A DNA stretch of 17,457 bases, from contig JAUWLO010000017.1 of assembly GCA_030613605.1 (NCBI GenBank), positions 1 through 17,457 on the forward strand, given 5' to 3'. This stretch comes from Gammaproteobacteria bacterium (GTDB lineage Bacteria > Pseudomonadota > Gammaproteobacteria > SZUA-152). This document shows, one piece after another, positions 7,018 through 13,186 of the stretch (positions within the stretch are counted from its first letter, which is position 1; each line of letters begins with the position of its first letter). The translations under genes and the position numbers were made by a program. The notes beneath the pieces are model-generated. The model was not told where the DNA came from. It saw nothing but the letters and a program-made list of their open reading frames with translations, and ran no database searches.

Positions 7018-7051
7018 ATGTCATAAAACGGTAACATTGGCACAGTCTAAT
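7018..7051 (+). promoter_or_regulatory. Pho box and -10 of the phoB promoter
   Basis: ATGTCAT-AAAA-CGGTAAC (7018-7035) fits the Pho box pattern of two 7-mers separated by 4 bp; the left half is strong and the right half degenerate. Exactly 10 bp later comes TCTAAT (7046-7051), one base off the sigma-70 -10 consensus. Transcription would start near 7058. There is no good -35, as expected for a PhoB-activated promoter, so phoBR is probably autoregulated. Confidence 0.7.
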
Positions 7052-7083
7052 AGCACCATGCTTATTAGCCCCAAAGGTTTGGT

Positions 7084-7776
7084 ATGAGTGACAGCACTAT
7101 ATTGGTAGTGGAAGACGAAGCTGCGATTCGTGACATGATTGGCATGAGTCTGGAGCGGGCGGGTTTTCGATGGTTTCCGGCTGCCAGTGTGGAAGAAGCT
7201 CGCGCAACTCTTATGGATCACTCTCCAGACCTGATTCTGCTCGACTGGATGCTACCAGGTGTCAGTGGTCTGGATTTTGCCCGCCAATTGCGTCGTGATG
7301 ACAGTACCCGTGATTTGCCCGTGATTATGCTGACTGCACGAGATGCTGAAGATGACATGATTCGTGGTCTGGAGAGCGGGGTAGACGATTACCTGACCAA
7401 ACCTTTTTCTCCCAGAGAATTGATTGCCCGTATCAATGCCGTGTTGCGGCGCGTGGCTGGTCATGGCGATGATGCCCCCATCACGTTGGGCAAACTCACT
7501 CTGGATCCCACCAGTCATCGAGTCAAAGTGGGGGAAGAAAAGCTGACCCTGGGGCCAACGGAATTTCGCCTGTTACGTTATTTTATGCAACATCCTGATC
7601 GAGTGTTTCGTCGCGATCAGTTGCTGGACCATGTATGGGGACGCAGTGTGTACATTGATGATCGTACCGTGGATGTGCATATTCGCCGCTTGCGAAAAGC
7701 ACTTGAACCCCATGGTGTGGATGTGATGATCCAGACGGTGCGTGGAACGGGTTATCGGTTTTCTCTTCAACCTTAG
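7084..7776 (+). CDS. phoB: Phosphate regulon response regulator PhoB
   Basis: This is an OmpR/PhoB-family response regulator of 230 residues, a typical length. The receiver domain (about 4-118) has the acidic pair E10-D11, phosphoacceptor D54 (L-I-L-L-D-W-M-L-P-G), T84 and K106 (T-K-P-F). The C-terminal winged-helix domain (about 130-228) contains the recognition region D-D-R-T-V-D-V-H-I-R-R-L-R-K-A-L and ends G-T-G-Y-R-F. Phosphorylated by PhoR when phosphate is low, it binds Pho boxes such as those before phoB, pstS and pstC here. A Pho box lies in its own promoter. AAGG at 7075-7078 is a modest ribosome binding site. phoR follows after 14 nt, so the pair is an operon. Confidence 0.97.
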   Translation: MSDSTILVVEDEAAIRDMIGMSLERAGFRWFPAASVEEARATLMDHSPDLILLDWMLPGVSGLDFARQLRRDDSTRDLPVIMLTARDAEDDMIRGLESGVDDYLTKPFSPRELIARINAVLRRVAGHGDDAPITLGKLTLDPTSHRVKVGEEKLTLGPTEFRLLRYFMQHPDRVFRRDQLLDHVWGRSVYIDDRTVDVHIRRLRKALEPHGVDVMIQTVRGTGYRFSLQP

Positions 7777-7790
7777 GTGGTGCAGGAATA

Positions 7791-9092
7791 GTGTCCAATC
7801 CCTGGATTCGTGAGTTGTGGCGCATGGCCGTGCTTTTTGGCAGTGCGCTGCTGTTTGGCTGGTGGTTGGGAGTGCCCCATGGTGCATTTACGTTGGCGCT
7901 GATAATTTATCTTGGCTGGCATCTCTATAATCTTTATCGACTTGAGCGCTGGTACTACCGTCGTAAAAAAACCTTACCACCTGATGCGCCAGGCATCTGG
8001 GGTGAGGCTTTTCATCACATCTATCAACTACAGAAGAGTAACCGGCAACGTAAAAAACGCCTGAGTTCTATTTTATCTCGGTTTAAAGAATCCACCGCCG
8101 CCATGCCTGATGCCACGATTGTATTGTCGGAAGATGACAATATTGAATGGTTTAACAAGGCGGCAAAAACGTATCTGGGGCTAAAAACAAAACAGGATGT
8201 TGGGCAACGCATCGACAATCTGATCCGCAATCCTCGTTTTGTTAAGTTTTTGTCACGCGGTGATTTTTCCGAACCGCTGGAATTGCCATCGCCACTGGAT
8301 GATGAGCGAACGTTTGCTTATCGAGTAGTGCCCTACAGTAAAAACCAGAAGCTACTGGTGGTGCGCGATATTACCCGGATTAAACGCCTGGAACGTATGC
8401 GCAGTGATTTTGTGGCCAATGTTTCCCACGAACTGCGCACGCCGCTTACCGTGGTATCTGGTTATCTTGAAAACATGATAGATGATCAGGAAAGTAGTGC
8501 GGATTACTGGAAAAAGTCTCTGTATCAAATGCAGGGGCAGACCGCGCGCATGACACGCCTGGTTGAAGATCTGTTAATGCTTTCAAGACTGGAAGATGAA
8601 GAAAGGCCTCTGTTGCATGACATGGTTGCCGTACCGGCAGTGCTAACAGCATTGATTGAGGATGCCAAAATCTTAAGTGGTGAGAGGAAACATCATTTTA
8701 CTCTGGAGTGTGATCAGGCGCTTTGGTTGCGTGGTAGTGACAAAGAACTCAGTAGTGCCTTCTCAAACTTGTTGTTTAATGCAGTTAACTATACTGCTAA
8801 GGAAGGTCGCATTGACGTGCGCTGGTTTCAGAAAGAAAGCAAGGTAATTTTTGAAGTGCAGGATAATGGCTTAGGGATTTCTCCAGCTCATGTTAGCCGT
8901 ATCACAGAGCGTTTTTATCGCGTTGATGCAGGGCGTTCAAGAGAGGCGGGCGGCACAGGTCTGGGTCTGGCGATTGTGAAGCATGTGCTAGACCGGCACG
9001 GTGCAACACTGGAAATTGACAGTTCTCCCGGTGAGGGTAGTACCTTTCGTTGTGTGTTTCCGGAGTCTTTGGCAGTTCACCGGGATTCATAA
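7791..9092 (+). CDS. phoR: Phosphate regulon sensor histidine kinase PhoR
   Basis: This is a membrane-bound sensor kinase that phosphorylates or dephosphorylates PhoB according to signals from the Pst transporter and PhoU. It has 433 residues, against 431 in E. coli. Two hydrophobic segments (about 12-30 and 32-47) form the membrane anchor, with no large periplasmic domain. A PAS domain spans about 95-190. The dimerisation/phosphotransfer domain has H213 in V-S-H-E-L-R-T-P-L, the same position as in E. coli PhoR. The ATPase domain has the N-box (N-L-L-F-N-A-V-N-Y-T), D-N-G-L-G-I and G-T-G-L-G-L-A. The start is GTG at 7791, supported by CAGGAA just upstream. The gene is co-transcribed with phoB. 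Confidence 0.97.
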   Translation: MSNPWIRELWRMAVLFGSALLFGWWLGVPHGAFTLALIIYLGWHLYNLYRLERWYYRRKKTLPPDAPGIWGEAFHHIYQLQKSNRQRKKRLSSILSRFKESTAAMPDATIVLSEDDNIEWFNKAAKTYLGLKTKQDVGQRIDNLIRNPRFVKFLSRGDFSEPLELPSPLDDERTFAYRVVPYSKNQKLLVVRDITRIKRLERMRSDFVANVSHELRTPLTVVSGYLENMIDDQESSADYWKKSLYQMQGQTARMTRLVEDLLMLSRLEDEERPLLHDMVAVPAVLTALIEDAKILSGERKHHFTLECDQALWLRGSDKELSSAFSNLLFNAVNYTAKEGRIDVRWFQKESKVIFEVQDNGLGISPAHVSRITERFYRVDAGRSREAGGTGLGLAIVKHVLDRHGATLEIDSSPGEGSTFRCVFPESLAVHRDS

Positions 9093-9094
9093 TA

Positions 9095-9123
9095 AACCTG
9101 ATTATGACTGAATAATGCAGGTT
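9095..9123 (+). terminator. Hairpin after phoR, possible weak terminator
   Basis: AACCTGATTA (9095-9104) and TAATGCAGGTT (9113-9123) pair with one bulged G across an 8-nt loop. There is no T-run after it, so it may be an mRNA-stabilising or weak terminating hairpin. It lies just before the pstS Pho boxes. Confidence 0.3.
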
Positions 9124-9130
9124 ATATGAC

Positions 9131-9186
9131 CTGTCATGAAATTGTCATATAAGGTTCACTTTATTGTCACAATTCATCGCCATAAT
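9131..9186 (+). promoter_or_regulatory. Tandem Pho boxes and -10 of the pstS promoter
   Basis: Four 11-bp units start at 9131, 9142, 9153 and 9164 with half-sites CTGTCAT, TTGTCAT, GGTTCAC and TTGTCAC. The first pair is a near-perfect Pho box (CTGTCATGAAATTGTCAT). The second box (9153-9170) is followed by exactly 10 bp and then CATAAT (9181-9186), a good -10. Two PhoB dimers could bind in line on one face of the helix. The predicted 5' leader is about 55 nt. Confidence 0.85.
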
Positions 9187-9248
9187 TCTGAGCAAGTCTT
9201 TGACTAAATGAGCCAAAGATATTTTTTATACAAATGGAGAATTAATAA

Positions 9249-10235
9249 ATGAAGATCAAAGCACTTGTTTCAGCGCTTGGATTAGCTTCAGTGGTAGTTA
9301 CATTAGGTGCTGCATCAAGTGCAGCATTTGCTGGCGCAAAACTGGACGCAAACCTGCCTGTTTACCAAAAATCTAGCGGTGTATCTGGCAACCTTTCAAG
9401 CGTGGGTTCCGATACGTTGGCTAACCTGATGACGTTATGGGCCGAAGAATTCAAACGTGCTTACCCGAATGTGAATATTCAAATCCAGGCAGCGGGTTCT
9501 TCTACAGCACCACCCGCATTGACTGAATCGACCTCTAACCTGGGTCCCATGAGTCGTAAAATGAAAAGCAAAGAAATTGCTGCTTTTGAGAAAAGATATG
9601 GTTACAAGCCAACTGCCATTCCGGTCGCAATCGACGCCCTGGCTGTTTATGTTCATAAAGATAATCCCATCAAAGGCATGACCATTGCAGATGTGGATGC
9701 GGTGTTCTCCTCGACGCGTAAGTGCAGGGGGAAGAAAGACGTAAAGTCCTGGGGTGACCTGAATATGACAGGTTCCTGGAAAAATCGCAGTATCCAGATT
9801 TACGGACGCAACTCTGTTTCAGGAACTTACGGCTACTTTAAGAAAAAGGCCTTGTGTAAAGGCGATTTCAAAAACAACGTTAACGAGCAACCGGGCTCTG
9901 CTTCTGTGGTGCAGTCTGTTTCCAGCTCATTGAACGGCATTGGTTATTCGGGTATCGGTTACAAAACTTCCGGTGTGAAGGCTATACCTTTAGCGAAAAA
10001 ACCAGGAAAACCTTTTGTTGCTGCAACGCCCGAGAATGCAGTTAGCAAAAAGTATCCTCTGTCACGTTTCCTGTATGTTTATGTGAACAAACATCCCAAT
10101 AAGCCGTTGGCACCATTGGAGCGTGAATTCATTAAGCTTGTGTTGTCCAAATCGGGTCAGCAAGTGGTTATCAAGGATGGTTATATTCCATTACCCAGTA
10201 AGGTGGTCAACAAGGCCTTGAACCGCATCAAGTAG
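9249..10235 (+). CDS. pstS: Periplasmic phosphate-binding protein PstS
   Basis: This is the substrate-binding subunit of the high-affinity phosphate ABC transporter. Its 328 residues begin with a clear signal peptide (M-K-I-K-A-L, hydrophobic core, A-A-F-A then G-A-K; cleavage near 28/29). Phosphate-contact motifs are recognisable: G-S-D-T-L (about 53-57), A-G-S-S-T-A, and G-R-N-S-V-S-G-T-Y-G-Y-F in the middle. The mature protein is rich in lysine. GGAG about 9 nt before the ATG serves as ribosome binding site. It has its own double Pho box promoter and a strong terminator after it, so it can be expressed far above the membrane subunits, which have a separate promoter. Related PstS-like proteins bind other oxyanions, but the context points to phosphate. 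Confidence 0.95.
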   Translation: MKIKALVSALGLASVVVTLGAASSAAFAGAKLDANLPVYQKSSGVSGNLSSVGSDTLANLMTLWAEEFKRAYPNVNIQIQAAGSSTAPPALTESTSNLGPMSRKMKSKEIAAFEKRYGYKPTAIPVAIDALAVYVHKDNPIKGMTIADVDAVFSSTRKCRGKKDVKSWGDLNMTGSWKNRSIQIYGRNSVSGTYGYFKKKALCKGDFKNNVNEQPGSASVVQSVSSSLNGIGYSGIGYKTSGVKAIPLAKKPGKPFVAATPENAVSKKYPLSRFLYVYVNKHPNKPLAPLEREFIKLVLSKSGQQVVIKDGYIPLPSKVVNKALNRIK

Positions 10236-10273
10236 TTTTCTTACGCCAGCTTATTAACCTCGCAGTATCAGGA

Positions 10274-10299
10274 GCCCCGCATTTGCGGGGCTTTTTTTT
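10274..10299 (+). terminator. Rho-independent terminator after pstS
   Basis: GCCCCGC (10274-10280), a 4-nt loop ATTT, then GCGGGGC (10285-10291) form a perfect 7-bp G+C-rich stem followed by eight T (10292-10299). It separates pstS from the genes downstream. Confidence 0.95.
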
Positions 10300-10335
10300 G
10301 ATCAAGAATTTGAACATGGATGTTCTTAATAAACA

Positions 10336-10353
10336 GTGTCATTAAAAATTCAT
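10336..10353 (+). promoter_or_regulatory. Weak Pho box-like site before the small Cys-rich gene
   Basis: GTGTCAT-TAAA-AATTCAT has the 11-bp periodicity of a Pho box but a poor right half. No good -10 lies 10 bp after it, unlike the three other Pho promoters here. A perfect inverted repeat, GAACAT-GG-ATGTTC, lies just upstream at 10312-10325. Confidence 0.25.
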
Positions 10354-10429
10354 TTCAGGGTAATCATTTGTTCATATTCCATTATTAAAATCCTTTCCTG
10401 AAAACAGTAAATAGCAAAAGGAGAAGAAT

Positions 10430-10645
10430 ATGTTTTTTTATATTAAAGAATGGCCCGATGAAACAGCTACGTTGATGGCTAAAAATGGTGCTGTGTTGTG
10501 GACATTTCACAGCGTGGAAGAGGCGCAACGGGTTTGCCGGGACTGGTACCAGATCAGTGAGGAGAGTGACGATTGTTGTGTTGATGAATTTAATTCGGAT
10601 GGGGCAAGTCTCGACCCAGCATGTGGAACTTGCGCGGTAGCTTAG
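10430..10645 (+). CDS. Small Cys-rich hypothetical protein between pstS and pstC
   Basis: This 71-residue protein matches no family I recognise. It is soluble, with no signal peptide or membrane segment. The N-terminal half (about 1-42) has an even mix of aromatic and charged residues and looks like a small alpha/beta fold. The C-terminal part is acidic and Cys-rich: C36, the pair C49-C50, then C65-G-T-C68, a CxxC. That pattern suggests metal binding or a redox role, which is inference. AAAAGGAG (10416-10423) is an excellent ribosome binding site, supporting a real gene. It lies after the pstS terminator and before the pstC promoter, so it needs its own promoter or read-through. A weak Pho box-like sequence is upstream. 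Confidence 0.75.
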   Translation: MFFYIKEWPDETATLMAKNGAVLWTFHSVEEAQRVCRDWYQISEESDDCCVDEFNSDGASLDPACGTCAVA

Positions 10646-10805
10646 CCGTATTACACCGAGTAAATAATTGCACCGTTGCCTAAAGGTTATTTAAAGTAAG
10701 TACGGGAGTGACGGGGCTGATTTCAGGCTGTGATATTTGGGTCATGACCGGGCCAGATAATATCCGGGTATTACCATAACCCATTGTTTTGTTTGTAGTA
10801 TTTTA
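10646..10805. other. Intergenic region upstream of the pstC promoter
   Basis: No gene is seen. There is a perfect 10-bp palindrome, GGTCATGACC (10740-10749), about 57 bp before the pstC Pho box. No Rho-independent terminator for the small gene is evident. Confidence 0.4.
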
Positions 10806-10839
10806 CTGTCACAAAACTGTCATAAAGCTCCTTTATCAT
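10806..10839 (+). promoter_or_regulatory. Pho box and -10 of the pstC promoter
   Basis: CTGTCACAAAACTGTCAT (10806-10823) is an essentially perfect Pho box. Ten bp later TATCAT (10834-10839) is a good -10. The transcript should begin about 6-7 nt further, at or within a base or two of the ATG at 10846. The site falls inside the longest open frame (ATG 10789), which argues against that earlier start. Confidence 0.85.
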
Positions 10840-10845
10840 TGTCGG

Positions 10846-13131
10846 ATGTCCAGTCTCCAGACCTCTGTTTTCCCGCCTCTCGATAGCCCTGAAAGCCAGC
10901 GTCGGCGCCGCTGGCGCATGCTCAAAGATCGGTCGGCATCTTACGGCGTGGCGATTGGTGGCCTCAGTGTTGTTATCGCCATTGTGCTGATCTTTTTCTA
11001 TTTGATGTATGTGGTATTGCCGCTGTTTTCTTCGGCATCAACGGAACGTGTAGCAGAGTATGACTTGCCTGGCGAAGGTGGTGCTTCTCTTTATCTGGCC
11101 ATGGAAGAGCAGGCAGAGATTGGTTTTCGGTTGACCAAAACGGGTAACGCACACTTTTTTAATGTCCGTAATGGCGATTCAATTGATGACATCGTGCTGG
11201 AAATCCCCCCCGGTGCTGAGATCAGTAGTTTTGCCGCCGGTGAGCAGGAGACAACACGGTTAGCCCTGGGGTTTTCAAACGGTAGTGCCCTGATTGCACG
11301 TCATATTTACAGGGTGACTTATCCTGATGATAAACGGCTGATTACCCCGGCGATTGTCTATCCGCTGGGCGAAGAACCGTTTGAGATCGACGAGAATGCC
11401 GAAGCCCTGATTCATATCGCCTTTCAGGATGGCGAAGAAGAAGCCACTCTGGTGGCGCAGACACAGGATGGTCGGTTGCTGTTGACCCATTTTACCAAGG
11501 AAGAATCTTTCACCGACGATCCCCCAGAGCTTGAGCGTTTGCAGGTGACGCTGGATTCGCCAGAGATCAAAATCTTAAAGCTGCTACTCGATAAAGAGCA
11601 ACGTAATCTTTACATTGTGACCATTGATGGCGGTTTGATTCACATTGATGTGAGCGACAAGGAAGATCCACAGCAGGTACAAAAACTTCATTTGGTGGAT
11701 GCCGGCCTGCAGGTCACCAGTGTGCAATTTCTGACGGGCGATATTTCATTGCTGGTAGGCGATAGCAGTGGCCGTGTAGTGCAGTGGTTTAGTGTGCGCG
11801 ATGAACGTGGCAACGAAATACTCACACCCATCCGTGATTTCTCGTTACAGCAGCATAGTGAGAACAAGAGTGCCATCAGTGGTATTGCCTCGGAACATAG
11901 TCGCAAAGGATTTGTTGCTGCCGACAACCATGGACGTTTAACAATTTATCACACCACAGCCGAGCGATTGATGCTGAGTGAACAGGCCAGTAGTGTTGCG
12001 ATTAGCACGGTGGCCATGGCGCCACGTGCAAATGCCATATTGGCAGAGGATGTTGAGGGTCGCTTAAGCTTTTGGCAGGTGGAAAATGAACACCCGGAAA
12101 TATCGTGGACATCGTTATGGGGCAAGGTGTGGTACGAAAGTTATGAGGAGCCCGTTTACTCCTGGCAGTCATCGTCGGCCAGTAATGATTTCGAACCCAA
12201 GTTAAGTATTACGCCGCTGGTTTACGGCACCATCAAAGCGGCCTTTTACGCCATGTTGCTGGCCATGCCATTGGCCATTTTTGGGGCGATATACACCGCC
12301 TATTTTATGGCGCCGCGCATGCGTCGTATTGTGAAACCCAGTATTGAAACCATGGAGGCATTGCCAACGGTTATCCTGGGCTTTTTGGCCGGCCTTTGGT
12401 TGGCGCCACTGATGGAAGCCAATCTTCCAGGAATTTTTAGTTTATTGATTATTGTGCCGGCGGGTGTACTGTTGTTTGCCTTTACCTGGCACCACTTGCC
12501 GTCTCGCATTCGTCACTGTGTGCCGGAAGGCTGGGATGCTGCATTGCTGTTACCCGTCATTTTATTATTAGGCGCCTTTTCATTTGGGTTAAGCGAACCG
12601 TTAGAGGCGTTTTTGTTTGGCGGTGACATGCGTGCCTGGTTACAAAGTGAATTAGGTGTTGGTTTTGATCAACGCAATGCATTGGTGGTGGGTTTGGCCA
12701 TGGGTTTTGCGGTGATTCCCACGATTTTTTCCATTACCGAAGATGCCGTATTCAGTGTGCCCAAACATCTTTCCGATGGATCGCTGGCGTTAGGCGCTAC
12801 GCCCTGGCAGACCCTGGTGTTTGTGGTCATTCTTACCGCCAGTCCCGGTATTTTTTCTGCGGTGATGATTGGCATGGGCCGTGCGGTGGGTGAAACCATG
12901 ATCGTGCTCATGGCGACAGGTAACACGCCGTTGATGGACTTCAGTATTTTCCAGGGAATGCGCACTTTGTCAGCCAATATTGCGGTGGAAATGCCGGAGG
13001 CGGAAGTGGATAGCACCCATTACCGCGTTTTGTTCCTGGCGGCTCTGGTGTTGTTTGGCTTTACCTTTGTGTTTAACACCCTGGCAGAAATTGTGCGTCA
13101 GCGTTTACGACTTAAGTACAGTTCACTGTGA
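10846..13131 (+). CDS. pstC: Phosphate ABC transporter permease PstC, long form
   Basis: This is a membrane subunit of the Pst phosphate importer, 761 residues from this start; E. coli PstC has about 319. The R-R-R-R-W-R-M-L-K-D-R segment and TM1 (about 34-60) precede a soluble insert of nearly 400 residues (about 62-455), likely periplasmic. It has repeated beta-rich stretches that look like a propeller-type fold. The permease domain follows (about 456-755), with the EAA-type loop near 640-665 (S-L-A-L-G-A-T, then G-R-A-V-G-E-T-M). Long PstC proteins are known in pseudomonads and relatives. The frame is open back to ATG 10789, but the Pho box and -10 lie inside that extension, so 10846 is preferred; no Shine-Dalgarno is present, consistent with a leaderless mRNA. 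First gene of pstC-pstA-pstB-phoU. Confidence 0.92.
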   Translation: MSSLQTSVFPPLDSPESQRRRRWRMLKDRSASYGVAIGGLSVVIAIVLIFFYLMYVVLPLFSSASTERVAEYDLPGEGGASLYLAMEEQAEIGFRLTKTGNAHFFNVRNGDSIDDIVLEIPPGAEISSFAAGEQETTRLALGFSNGSALIARHIYRVTYPDDKRLITPAIVYPLGEEPFEIDENAEALIHIAFQDGEEEATLVAQTQDGRLLLTHFTKEESFTDDPPELERLQVTLDSPEIKILKLLLDKEQRNLYIVTIDGGLIHIDVSDKEDPQQVQKLHLVDAGLQVTSVQFLTGDISLLVGDSSGRVVQWFSVRDERGNEILTPIRDFSLQQHSENKSAISGIASEHSRKGFVAADNHGRLTIYHTTAERLMLSEQASSVAISTVAMAPRANAILAEDVEGRLSFWQVENEHPEISWTSLWGKVWYESYEEPVYSWQSSSASNDFEPKLSITPLVYGTIKAAFYAMLLAMPLAIFGAIYTAYFMAPRMRRIVKPSIETMEALPTVILGFLAGLWLAPLMEANLPGIFSLLIIVPAGVLLFAFTWHHLPSRIRHCVPEGWDAALLLPVILLLGAFSFGLSEPLEAFLFGGDMRAWLQSELGVGFDQRNALVVGLAMGFAVIPTIFSITEDAVFSVPKHLSDGSLALGATPWQTLVFVVILTASPGIFSAVMIGMGRAVGETMIVLMATGNTPLMDFSIFQGMRTLSANIAVEMPEAEVDSTHYRVLFLAALVLFGFTFVFNTLAEIVRQRLRLKYSSL

Positions 13132-13175
13132 TGGCTGTTAGCGATGAACAAAGTAATTCAACAGTTATTAGATGA
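13131..13175 (+). CDS. Possible 14-residue coupling or leader ORF between pstC and pstA
   Basis: The pstC stop (TGA 13129-13131) overlaps an ATG at 13131 that opens a 14-codon frame (M-A-V-S-D-E-Q-S-N-S-T-V-I-R) closed by TGA at 13173-13175. The next base starts another ATG (M-V-K-Q, stop 13188-13190), whose end overlaps the pstA ATG at 13187. A second small frame (ATG 13144, 16 codons) also runs into pstA. The pstA start has no clear Shine-Dalgarno, so reinitiation through these frames is conceivable; equally they may be chance or a decayed pstA N-terminus. Confidence 0.2.
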   Translation: MAVSDEQSNSTVIR

Positions 13176-13186
13176 ATGGTTAAGCA

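Noticed and set aside
10789..10845. 19-residue N-terminal extension of PstC from ATG 10789
   Set aside because: The extension contains a perfect Pho box and -10. Its residues do not resemble PstC N-termini, and the start lacks a ribosome binding site.
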